A stretch of DNA of 20,173 nucleotides from Desulfobacteraceae bacterium (lineage in GTDB: Bacteria; Desulfobacterota; Desulfobacteria; Desulfobacterales; SURF-15): assembly GCA_003599475.1 (NCBI GenBank), contig QZKK01000152.1:1-20173 (forward strand). The letters are read 5' to 3'. Shown here in pieces: positions 14,507-20,173 of this stretch. How positions within the stretch are numbered: the stretch's first letter is position 1; the number at the start of each line of letters is the position of its first letter. A program made the position numbers and the translations under genes. Below the pieces are notes generated by a model. The model did not search any database. It saw only the letters and a program-made list of their open reading frames with translations, and was not told where the DNA came from.

Positions 14507-15786
14507 CGGATATTGATCGCCAGTTCCTCGATCAGCTCCACTGCACGCCCAACGCCATCCTCCCTCTCTACCCTCTTCCTCACTTCCCTTGCCCGCTCAC
14601 GCATGGCAGGCGAGCCCAGCACCTCCCGAACCCGCCCTGCAAGCTTCTTCGCCGTAGCGGCACGGAAATTTAGCGGTTTGGGTGCCAAACCACGGCGATG
14701 CAGTTTTTCTGCCCATAAGAATTGATCAGAGATATGGGGGACAACGACAGAGGGAACACCGGCGATGAGAACAGACTGAGTCGTACCTGCGCCGCCATGA
14801 TGAACGACAGCGGCACAGCGGGGAAAAACGGCGGCGTGGGGGGAGGATGGGACCCATATGACATCTGCAGAATGCGGAAGTCCGCCTGCCTTTGCAGCAT
14901 CAATCTGGATAATGGCCCGACAGCCCAGATCTCGCACCGTATCCAGCAAAACGACCGCCTCACTCCGCAGGAAATGATTGCTGTTCGCCGTCATGCTGCC
15001 GAATCCGAAGTATACCGGAGGAGGGCCCGCTGAGAGGAAGACCTCCAACTCCGTCGGAATCGGCCGTAGGCTGTCGTATGGCATCGATAAAAATCCACAC
15101 ACCTGATGTCGTGGGTCCCAGTCAGGTGGACGTGTGAAAAGCTCCTTGCTGACTGCCGCGAGATTTAAAACGCGGGATGACCACGCCTCCCCGATCATGT
15201 CGCGAAGGGGCGACAACCGATGCTCGGCCCGGAGACGATTAACCGAGGCAAGAAACAGCTTGTCGAAAATAAGTTTGTTAAGCCGCCAGAAAAGAGGGGT
15301 GAAGAGAGGCCCCAGTTTTGGGAAGCTTATCGGGGAGAAATGGTGCGACGGGATCAAACCAAAATTATAGAGGTTGACGCTTACCTCCGGCACCGCCCTC
15401 ATCTCTGCAGCCATCCGAAGCGGATGGTGATAATTGTGGCCAATGACCAGATCGCATTCTTGTGTGAGCCGTTGCGCTTCATCCAGCATTGCCGGAATGA
15501 AAGGGTCGAACAAATGCTTGATCATGATTCGTTCCTGGGCGATGAAATTCTGTGCCAGCAGGAGACGCATTCCAATGCGGTCGCACTCCGTCGGATCAGC
15601 GATCACCGGTGTGGCAACCGGAGTAATGCGCAGTCCGATACGGCTTCCCAGCCCGCAGTAGTCTTTCGGATCCAAATCAGTTACAACAGCCTCGACCTCG
15701 TGGCCCGCCCGCTGCAACCCCAGGCCGAGAGCCAGAAACGGCCGTATATCCCCTTCGCTGCCCCAGGTTTGAATACCAATCCGCAC
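14494..15786 (-). CDS. Family 1 (UGT/MGT-like) glycosyltransferase
   Basis: A 430-residue GT-B protein. The N-terminus VRIGIQTWGSEGDIRPF contains the G-S-x-G-D-x-x-P motif of sterol glucosyltransferase-like and antibiotic/macrolide glycosyltransferases. The C-terminal donor-binding domain has PVYFGFGSM and the signature VVHHGGAGTTQSVL around residue 328, followed by GVPSVVVPHISDQ. These point to transfer of a sugar from a nucleotide sugar to a lipid or polyketide acceptor. I chose GTG 15786 because GGAGGT lies 4 nt upstream and conserved sequence starts there; an in-frame ATG at 15831 would add 15 poorly conserved residues. It is convergent with the megasynthase operon and therefore separately transcribed. 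Glycosylation of the cluster product is plausible (compare the glycosyltransferase step in heterocyst glycolipid synthesis) but unproven. Confidence 0.85.
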   Translation of the reverse strand: MRIGIQTWGSEGDIRPFLALGLGLQRAGHEVEAVVTDLDPKDYCGLGSRIGLRITPVATPVIADPTECDRIGMRLLLAQNFIAQERIMIKHLFDPFIPAMLDEAQRLTQECDLVIGHNYHHPLRMAAEMRAVPEVSVNLYNFGLIPSHHFSPISFPKLGPLFTPLFWRLNKLIFDKLFLASVNRLRAEHRLSPLRDMIGEAWSSRVLNLAAVSKELFTRPPDWDPRHQVCGFLSMPYDSLRPIPTELEVFLSAGPPPVYFGFGSMTANSNHFLRSEAVVLLDTVRDLGCRAIIQIDAAKAGGLPHSADVIWVPSSPHAAVFPRCAAVVHHGGAGTTQSVLIAGVPSVVVPHISDQFLWAEKLHRRGLAPKPLNFRAATAKKLAGRVREVLGSPAMRERAREVRKRVEREDGVGRAVELIEELAINIRKKR

Positions 15787-15864
15787 CGCTACCTCCGAAT
15801 TACGAAAATAAAAAAACAACCGCTCTCTCAAATCGTCATGGAATCCAGAGAGGAGCGCTTCTAA

Positions 15865-15930
15865 TTGGAATCTGTTTTCGCGGATACGAGTACGCTGGTC
15901 AAGTTCTACTATCCCGAGCCGGGGTGGTGT
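15865..15930 (+). pseudogene. N-terminal remnant of a PIN-domain (VapC-like) toxin
   Basis: From TTG 15865 the frame reads ESVFADTSTLVKFYYPEPG, which is the classic N-terminus of VapC-family PIN ribonucleases (acidic metal-binding Asp in FADTS, then LVKxYYxEPG). After about 20 residues the similarity ends abruptly at a repeat element, and the frame continues only as repeat-encoded sequence. A GAGGAG ribosome site lies about 10 nt upstream. The codons just before (ending SREERF, stop 15862-15864) could be the tail of a lost antitoxin, but this is only a hint because that DNA also overlaps the 5' end of the glycosyltransferase locus. Clearly a relic and not a functional toxin. Confidence 0.65.
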
Positions 15931-15931
15931 A

Positions 15932-16004
15932 GAAGTCGAAGATGGCCCAGGAATAACTGGATTCAGGCTTCCGCCGGAATGACGGAGTGTCTGGGTTCGA
16001 CTTC
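15932..16004. repeat. Dispersed palindromic repeat bounded by 9-bp inverted arms
   Basis: GAAGTCGAA (15932-15940) and TTCGACTTC (15996-16004) are exact inverted copies. Between them, CTGGATTCAGGCTTCCGCCG and the following GAATGACGGAG match the style of the very widespread intergenic palindrome whose translation reads like W-I-P-A-F-A-G-M-T (here WIQASAGMT) and, on the other strand, FRRKPESS. The element sits exactly where the PIN-domain similarity is lost. Confidence 0.65.
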
Positions 16005-16022
16005 AGTTCCCGAATTCGACCG

Positions 16023-16499
16023 TCAAAGCGCGTTTGGATCGAGCCTGGGGATCTCGGATTCAAAATAACTCGACAGCAAACTCTGCCATTCACCGATAAA
16101 CGCCGCATAGGCCTCCTCGTCGAATCCGGCAATAAATTTCTCTCCGGTTGCCGATAGGGCAAGGTACTTGTAGGTCACCTCAATCTTTGTTTTCGATGTT
16201 TCGAGCTCCGTACAGCTCACTGTGATAACGCCGATTTTATCTTTCGGTTCGATTTTGTAAAACTGCACGAAATGGGATTCGGGATCGTGCTTCTTTACGA
16301 TCCAAATCGCCTCGATTGTCCCGTGGTCGTGGGCTTTGGTCAGGAAAACATCGTCTTCCGAAAGTTCGGTTTTTCCCATTAAATTTTCATAGTCCCAGCC
16401 CGGAACCCAATGTTTCTCGCCTTCGGGACTGAACAACGGAAACAGCTCGGCGATGGGAAGATCCATTTCGAAGGATTTTGTGTGGCGGATGGATTTCAT
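16023..16499 (-). CDS. SRPBCC-fold (START/polyketide cyclase-like) protein
   Basis: A 158-residue protein starting MKSIRHTKSFEMDLPIAELF. It has the helix-grip pattern of small SRPBCC proteins: an opening strand, then helix PIAELFPLFSPEGEKHWVPGW (resembling ...pa..vw.l..p.....w.pgw), alternating beta strands in the middle (TIEAIWIVKKHD, HFVQFYKIEP, GVITVSCTE) and a long C-terminal helix. ATG 16499 is preceded by AGAGGATC at good spacing; a longer frame upstream overlaps the neighbouring gene and looks spurious. It lies 16 nt after the DUF2277 gene in the same direction and is probably cotranscribed. The ligand or reaction cannot be told from sequence. Although the fold includes aromatase/cyclases, this gene is not part of the megasynthase operon. 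Confidence 0.65.
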   Translation of the reverse strand: MKSIRHTKSFEMDLPIAELFPLFSPEGEKHWVPGWDYENLMGKTELSEDDVFLTKAHDHGTIEAIWIVKKHDPESHFVQFYKIEPKDKIGVITVSCTELETSKTKIEVTYKYLALSATGEKFIAGFDEEAYAAFIGEWQSLLSSYFESEIPRLDPNAL

Positions 16500-16515
16500 G
16501 GCGATCCTCTGAGAG

Positions 16516-16782
16516 TCAGCCGATTCTTTGAGCCGCGCGAGCGCGGGCCTTTGCCTTTTCAGCCTCACGGTTTTTTGGTGAAGCGGCCGTTACCAGCGAA
16601 TCGAGCAATTTCGAAGACGCTTCCGCAATTTCGCTGACGGCCCGATGAAACGCCTCTTCGTTTGCAGCAGAGGGTCTCGTGAACCCGCTGATCTTCCGCA
16701 CGAACTGCAGAGCGGCCGCCTGGATCTCATCCTCCGTCACCGGCGGCTCGAAGTTGTAAAGAGTCCTGATATTCCTGCACAC
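16516..16782 (-). CDS. DUF2277 family protein
   Basis: An 88-residue protein beginning MCRNIRTLYNFEPPVTEDEI and containing ALQFVRKISGF, the hallmark of DUF2277, followed by a helical region (ASSKLLDSLVTAASPKNREAE) and a basic Ala/Arg-rich tail. The family is small, well conserved and of unknown function. The start codon is GTG 16782, chosen because the family begins precisely with MCRNI and AAGGGG lies 7 nt upstream. It is in line with the GatZ-like gene upstream (71-nt gap) and the SRPBCC gene downstream. Confidence 0.85.
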   Translation of the reverse strand: MCRNIRTLYNFEPPVTEDEIQAAALQFVRKISGFTRPSAANEEAFHRAVSEIAEASSKLLDSLVTAASPKNREAEKAKARARAAQRIG

Positions 16783-16853
16783 GCGATTCCCCTTTCCTTT
16801 CCCGGCAGACGATATCCTGAATATTTGTTGCGATCGATTTTACCATAGAGGAC

Positions 16854-18197
16854 TCAGCGTTCACAGAGAAAGAACGCATTGCCTGTTTCCGGCTTGCATG
16901 CCGCCGAGTAGCGCGATGTCACCTCCATGATCTTGCTGTAAATAAGCTCTTTGGGATCTCCGCAAAGCCTCCCCTCCCGGACAAGGTCGTACTGCTTCGG
17001 AAGATATTGGCTGATGAGAGGAAGAGGAATCCTGTCGAGGCGGAGGTTTGCGATGAGCCGCTTGACGGATTGATCGATTCCGGGGCGGGTTAAGTAGTAT
17101 CGCACCCGATCGCTGTAGCTGTAGTAGGGGGCAAAGCGGAAATGCGGATCATCGCCTCGGTGGTATTTGACCCAATGCACCGGATCTTTCCGCATCGTTT
17201 CTTCGATCCTCTGCCGCAGCATCGATCGCTGGATGCCGCGCCGGTTTGCCAGCCATTCCTCCTCGATGGCAGCAAGCGCGGTAAGCGCCTCCCTCAAAGA
17301 AAATGTCAGCGCGGGCCCGACTTTGAGAACGGCAAAGTGATCCTCGACCATCTCGGTCAACGCCGATTGCCTCTGATAATCTGTGGAGTGCGCTTCGTAG
17401 ACAAACTGACTGTTTCCCTCGATAAATGCCGTCAGCTTCTCCGCCCGGTTTCGATCGTAATCCACAACCGTATGGGGGCCGAAATCGGCTCCGGCTTGTA
17501 CGACGACCGCAACCGTGCGCGCCCATGCCTTCTCCAGGTCCCGCAGATCGAAGGATTTTTTTGTGGCCTCAATCGTATATTCGACATCTTCGATCTCTGA
17601 AACCGAAAGATCATGGCCTGCCCCGCTCATGCCGCCGGGGGGAGGAACGTCTGTGCCGATGACATAAACCGGGCCCTGATCCGGCAGAGGGGAAGCAGCC
17701 GCTTCGGCGGCCTCACAAAGCAATGCAGAACGTTCTACGGCCACTTCTGCCTGCAGCATCGGTATTCCGTCTGCATTGTCATCGATGCAGGGCATGGAGG
17801 CATCCAGGTGAATCTTTTCATAGCCGGCCGCAACATATTCGCGGATCAGATCGCACCCCTTCCGCATCGCCTCACCGGCAGGTTCTTTTTGCCATGGACC
17901 CGGGCCGAGGTGGTCCCCACCGAGGAGGATCCGATCCTGTGGAAAATTCATTTCCCCAGCGGTTCGCCCGACAAAGGCGGCAAACTCTCTGGGAGTCATT
18001 CCCGTGTAGCCGCCGAACTGATTGACCTGGGCTGCTGTCGACTCGATGCAGAGGATCGTTCCGTCTACGATAGCCTGGCGCATGGCGGCCTCGAGTACGA
18101 ATCGATTCGCCGAACAGACGGACATGATCCCGATCGGCCGGCCGCTCTTTTGAGCAGAAACGATATCTCGGAGAGATTTTACAGCCGTTTTGCTCAT
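16854..18197 (-). CDS. GatZ/KbaZ-like tagatose-bisphosphate aldolase non-catalytic subunit family
   Basis: A 447-residue TIM-barrel protein. Supporting motifs are PIGIMSVCSANRFVLEAAM at the N-terminus, CIESTAAQVNQFGGYTGM, ILLGGDHLGPGPW, KIHLDASMPC, VYVIGTDVPPPGG, and near the C-terminus the region with HWVKYH and the FSYSDRVRYY-like segment. These are characteristic of the GatZ/KbaZ (AgaZ) family, E. coli members of which are about 420-426 residues and stabilise the GatY/KbaY aldolase. ATG 18197 has AGGAAGG about 11 nt upstream; the frame extends further but without homology. No GatY, kinase or transporter gene accompanies it, so galactitol or N-acetylgalactosamine use is not supported here and the true substrate is open. 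Confidence 0.85.
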   Translation of the reverse strand: MSKTAVKSLRDIVSAQKSGRPIGIMSVCSANRFVLEAAMRQAIVDGTILCIESTAAQVNQFGGYTGMTPREFAAFVGRTAGEMNFPQDRILLGGDHLGPGPWQKEPAGEAMRKGCDLIREYVAAGYEKIHLDASMPCIDDNADGIPMLQAEVAVERSALLCEAAEAAASPLPDQGPVYVIGTDVPPPGGMSGAGHDLSVSEIEDVEYTIEATKKSFDLRDLEKAWARTVAVVVQAGADFGPHTVVDYDRNRAEKLTAFIEGNSQFVYEAHSTDYQRQSALTEMVEDHFAVLKVGPALTFSLREALTALAAIEEEWLANRRGIQRSMLRQRIEETMRKDPVHWVKYHRGDDPHFRFAPYYSYSDRVRYYLTRPGIDQSVKRLIANLRLDRIPLPLISQYLPKQYDLVREGRLCGDPKELIYSKIMEVTSRYSAACKPETGNAFFLCER

Positions 18198-18222
18198 GGG
18201 ATTCCAATCCTTCCTGGAAAAA

Positions 18223-18252
18223 TTGACAAATACTCGTTTATTGGATGATATT
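18223..18252 (+). promoter_or_regulatory. Sigma-70 type promoter for the broken antitoxin gene
   Basis: A perfect TTGACA -35 (18223-18228) is followed after 18 nt by GATATT (18247-18252, 4/6 match to TATAAT). The antitoxin ATG lies 29 nt downstream of the -10. It is located in the divergent gap between this gene and the GatZ-like gene. Confidence 0.55.
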
Positions 18253-18281
18253 CTATCAGCAACATGGAAGAGAGGAAACCC

Positions 18282-18546
18282 ATGCCGATTGTACGTTCCA
18301 TTTCCGACCTCAGAAACCGGGCAAACCAGATATCGCAGCTTTGCCACAATGGGAGATCAACCGGTTTTCATTACAAAAAGGGGAAAGAGGGATTTGGTGG
18401 TGATGAGCCAGGCCCATTACGAGCGCCTGCAGAGCATGCTGGAGCTGTATCGAAAGCTTGCCGAGGCCGAATCGCTGGAGGCAGCGGGCGGAGACGGCAT
18501 ATCGCATGAGGAAATGATGCAACGGATAAAAGAAAGAATCAGATGA
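18282..18546 (+). pseudogene. Phd/YefM-type antitoxin gene with a +1 frameshift
   Basis: The frame from ATG 18282 (ribosome site GAGGAAA just upstream) reads MPIVRSISDLRNRANQISQL followed by CHN, a typical Phd/YefM antitoxin N-terminus. At 18350-18353 the homology jumps to the +1 frame, which reads GDQPVFITKRGKRDLVVMSQ and then AHYERLQSMLELYRKLAEAE to the stop at 18544-18546. Removing one G of the GGG run at 18351-18353 restores a continuous antitoxin of about 87 residues. No RelE/ParE or Doc-type toxin follows: the overlapping ATG 18543 opens only a 20-codon frame. It is either a decayed orphan antitoxin or a sequencing/assembly error in a G run. Confidence 0.75.
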
Positions 18547-18653
18547 CCAAGCCTGACCAAACAGAACATTCATCAATGAATAAATATTTCAAATCGCCAC
18601 GGTAATAAGCATCTGCTCAATCATTTTGTTCTTTTGTTCGCCAAAGGACTCTC

Positions 18654-18920
18654 TCACTCATAATGAGTCCACATTCGGATGACCTTTACTGTCTTGATGT
18701 CATCCAGAATCTGATAAACCAAGCGATGCTGTATATTGATTCGCCGCGAGCATGCACCGGAAAGGTCTCCGATAAGCTTCTCGAAGGGTGGTGGTGACTG
18801 GTAGGGGTCTTCTCTGAGAATGTTAAGGATTCGCTCGGCTTGAGCCTTCAAACCGGATCGGGTCAATTTTTTTGCATCTCTTTTTGCGTGCTTGGTGAAA
18901 ACCAGCCGCCACCTCACCAT
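18654..18920 (-). CDS. yoeB: YoeB/Txe-family toxin, ribosome-dependent mRNA interferase
   Basis: An 88-residue protein with the family pattern WRLVFTKHAKRDAKKL at the N-terminus, PPPFEKLIGDLSGACSRRI in the middle and RLVYQIL...VIRMWTHYE at the end. Residues matching the E. coli YoeB catalytic set are Glu47, Arg60, Arg66, His86 and Tyr87, so the enzyme appears intact. YoeB cleaves mRNA in the ribosomal A site and is neutralised by binding the YefM C-terminal tail. The start ATG 18920 overlaps the last 7 nt of the antitoxin gene, which couples their translation. Confidence 0.93.
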   Translation of the reverse strand: MVRWRLVFTKHAKRDAKKLTRSGLKAQAERILNILREDPYQSPPPFEKLIGDLSGACSRRINIQHRLVYQILDDIKTVKVIRMWTHYE

Positions 18921-19156
18921 TCAAGCTCCTCATCGCATTCGTCGACAGGGGTATTTAGTCCCTCGCCTATGGATTCACGCATGCCGGGTATGGACGTGAG
19001 GTATAGGGTTTCTTGAATCGCATTCCAATCCTCTTCAGAGATGAGAATCGCGGTGTTCCTTTTCCCCACGATCTGTACCGCCTCGTGCGATTCGGCCACA
19101 TTGTCCACAAGGGTATATAAACGCTTTCTTGCTTCAGACGCTGTTAATGTGGGCAT
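18914..19156 (-). CDS. yefM: YefM/Phd-family antitoxin
   Basis: An 80-residue protein with the DNA-binding N-terminal motif LTASEARKRLYTLVDNVAES and the conserved VQIVGKRNTAILISEEDWNA, followed by an acidic C-terminal tail (PVDECDEELEW) that would bind and inhibit the toxin. GGGAGG lies 6 nt before ATG 19156. It is the first gene of a two-gene operon with the YoeB toxin and, as in other YefM-YoeB pairs, should repress its own promoter, which carries an inverted repeat over the -10 element. Confidence 0.93.
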   Translation of the reverse strand: MPTLTASEARKRLYTLVDNVAESHEAVQIVGKRNTAILISEEDWNAIQETLYLTSIPGMRESIGEGLNTPVDECDEELEW

Positions 19157-19171
19157 TTTGAACCTCCCAAT

Positions 19172-19211
19172 TCGTACGCAATATGGTACGACGCAAGAAA
19201 ACCAGAGTCAA
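19172..19211 (-). promoter_or_regulatory. Promoter and operator of the yefM-yoeB operon
   Basis: Read leftward, TTGACT (-35, 19211-19206) is separated by exactly 17 nt from TACCAT (-10, 19188-19183). The inverted repeat TCGTAC-N8-GTACGA (19172-19191) covers the -10 element. This arrangement fits autorepression by the antitoxin, as known for the family, whose operators contain short GTAC-centred palindromes. Confidence 0.65.
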
Positions 19212-19254
19212 GAGCTAAATGAGATTGGGCGAACACTGCGGCTGAGGCGCGCTG

Positions 19255-19731
19255 TTAAGCGTCGCCTCTAGCCGCCTTGTTCGGCTCCACTCTGTCCGTT
19301 CTTTTGTCTCTAATGATCTTGTGCGTGCCGTCAGGATTTATGATCTCCATCACGACCGGATTACGGTTGCCCCGGAGGGCGTCGCAGAGTCGGGTGTGCA
19401 ATTCCTCGAAAGTGATGTTTGCGTACTCATCGCCGGTGAGAACCAAAAGGGGGTTCACGTACTCTTGTCCACTTCGCGTGGTCCCCTTGATCGAGTACTC
19501 TGTGATGAAGACGACCGCGCGCATGAAGGAGGCATCCCCATTCTCGTCGGTCTCTACCGGCGGCGGAAGAAACTCAGCGAATGGGTCGCCATCCTCATAC
19601 CCTTGACCTCTGGTGGGAGTGCCGATATGGGCATGGACGCCTTGAGCAGTGACTTCAATCCAGTCACACCCCAAGTATTCATCGCCTTCCTTGGGGAATT
19701 TTAGCTTCCACAATGTCGCGTAAATGCTCAT
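19255..19731 (-). CDS. Hypothetical protein
   Basis: A 158-residue soluble protein beginning MSIYATLWKLKFPKEGDEYL and containing WIEVTAQGVHAHIGTPTRG and GDPFAEFLPPPVE. Later regions are FITEYSIKGTTRSGQEYVNP and LTGDEYANITFEELHTRLCD. It has no signal peptide or membrane segment. Similar small proteins are, to my recollection, found in scattered bacterial genomes without known function. ATG 19731 is chosen because AGGAAG lies just upstream; a longer in-frame extension to 19836 is Cys/Phe-rich and unconvincing. It lies in the accessory right end, divergent from a recombinase gene. Confidence 0.65.
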   Translation of the reverse strand: MSIYATLWKLKFPKEGDEYLGCDWIEVTAQGVHAHIGTPTRGQGYEDGDPFAEFLPPPVETDENGDASFMRAVVFITEYSIKGTTRSGQEYVNPLLVLTGDEYANITFEELHTRLCDALRGNRNPVVMEIINPDGTHKIIRDKRTDRVEPNKAARGDA

Positions 19732-19773
19732 GTTCTTCCTGCCGAACCCACAAACCCCGAAGTTAGCGCAAAA

Positions 19774-19786
19774 TGTTTTGAAAACA
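19774..19786. promoter_or_regulatory. Short palindrome between divergent genes
   Basis: TGTTTT-G-AAAACA is a perfect 6-bp inverted repeat around one base. It lies in the 73-nt gap between the hypothetical gene (start 19731) and the recombinase (start 19805). It could be an operator or a chance AT-rich palindrome. Confidence 0.25.
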
Positions 19787-19804
19787 GGGCATTTCTGATA
19801 AAGC

Positions 19805-20173
19805 ATGATGCGGCAAAATGGAAGGAGACCGCCCATTCTTCATCGCCTTGTCCAGGAGTTTCTTGACTATTGCCGCCTGGCGAACTTTTCCGACCGCTCC
19901 ATCCAGGCATTGACCGCTCGATTAAACGAACTCCAAGCGTATCTTAAAGCCCAATCGATTGGTTCAGTAAAGAAAATCAACTATTTGCATCTTGTTGACT
20001 TTGTCGCCGAATTCAATGCCCCTTCCATCCATGTACGAAAATCACGGGTCTGGACGTTGCGGCAGTTTTATCACTTCTTGACCCTGCATCACAAGGTTGA
20101 CAAAAATATCGCCCGGGGGCTGCTCTTGTTGATTTCCGGACTAAATCAAACGATATTTTCTGATTATTTTTAT
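19805..20173 (+). CDS. Tyrosine recombinase/integrase, N-terminal SAM-like domain (partial)
   Basis: An open frame of 123 codons from ATG 19805 (or 19808) runs off the right edge; the codon triplets TGA and TAA directly upstream exclude an earlier start. The protein contains LVQEFLDYCRLANFSDRSIQ, then LNELQAYLKAQSI and HVRKSRVWTLRQFYHFLTLH, the four-helix core-binding (phage integrase SAM-like) domain of tyrosine recombinases. The catalytic domain (R-H-R-Y) lies outside the window. The ribosome site is weak. The final ~20 residues (LLLLISGLNQTIF and on) fit the family less well than the preceding part, so a frameshift or truncation near 20115 is possible. Its presence suggests an integrated element extending to the right. 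Confidence 0.7.
   Translation, partial: MMRQNGRRPPILHRLVQEFLDYCRLANFSDRSIQALTARLNELQAYLKAQSIGSVKKINYLHLVDFVAEFNAPSIHVRKSRVWTLRQFYHFLTLHHKVDKNIARGLLLLISGLNQTIFSDYFY

Noticed and set aside
15220..15864. Plus-strand frame of 214 codons opposite the glycosyltransferase
   Set aside because: Antisense to a gene with clear UGT motifs. Only its last few codons (SREERF) were considered as a possible antitoxin tail, and this remained too weak to call.
18351..18353. Programmed ribosomal frameshift in the split antitoxin
   Set aside because: No slippery heptamer, no downstream pseudoknot and no internal Shine-Dalgarno at a suitable distance; mutation or sequencing error is simpler.
18543..18605. Toxin gene directly after the split antitoxin
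   Set aside because: The overlapping ATG opens only 20 codons with no RelE, ParE or Doc motif.
1..20173. CRISPR arrays, tRNA or rRNA genes
   Set aside because: No regularly spaced direct repeats with unique spacers were found. No tRNA cloverleaf with a TTCRA-type arm or rRNA signature was recognised by eye; a tRNAscan or Infernal run would be needed to exclude small RNAs.

Overview
This looks like a chromosomal segment of a fairly GC-rich Gram-negative bacterium. The gene families and the abundance of dispersed intergenic repeats suggest an environmental member of the Desulfobacterota (former Deltaproteobacteria). That placement is an inference from gene content only; no rRNA or tRNA was seen.

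Positions 1-14237 hold a lipid/polyketide gene cluster. The 5' part of a type I ABC exporter runs leftward off the window edge. From a shared 314-nt intergenic region, five genes run rightward: a GSA-aminomutase-like class III aminotransferase, a FabG-like short-chain reductase, a stand-alone thioester reductase, and two megasynthases of the PUFA-synthase (Pfa) type. The first megasynthase is KS-ACP-degenerate ACP-KR-DH and has no acyltransferase. The second is KS-chain length factor-FabA-like DH. Together they have the parts for iterative chain building (condensation, ketoreduction, dehydration) on malonyl units that must be loaded in trans. The thioester reductase would release the chain as an aldehyde, and the aminotransferase would convert it to a primary amine. 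The likely product is a long-chain, probably unsaturated, amine or amino lipid, since no enoyl reductase is present. Comparable logic is known from zeamine/fabclavine polyamines (Pfa-like synthase, thioester reductase, aminotransferase), from myxochelin B (reductive release followed by a GSA-aminomutase-like aminotransferase), and, without the amine, from heterocyst glycolipids. No acyltransferase (PfaB-like), enoyl reductase (PfaD-like) or phosphopantetheinyl transferase is encoded in the window.

Positions 14494-15786 encode a convergent family 1 glycosyltransferase that may or may not act on the cluster product. Next come the N-terminal stub of a PIN-domain toxin and a dispersed palindromic repeat (15860-16010). 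A leftward group follows: a GatZ/KbaZ-like protein, a DUF2277 protein and an SRPBCC-fold protein.

The right end (18200-20173) is a small accessory region. It has a frameshifted Phd-type antitoxin without a toxin, a complete YefM-YoeB type toxin-antitoxin pair with a recognisable promoter/operator, a hypothetical protein, and the start of a tyrosine recombinase that runs off the right edge. Several intergenic spaces carry dispersed or tandem repeats, and one of these supplies the last ~28 codons of the first megasynthase.
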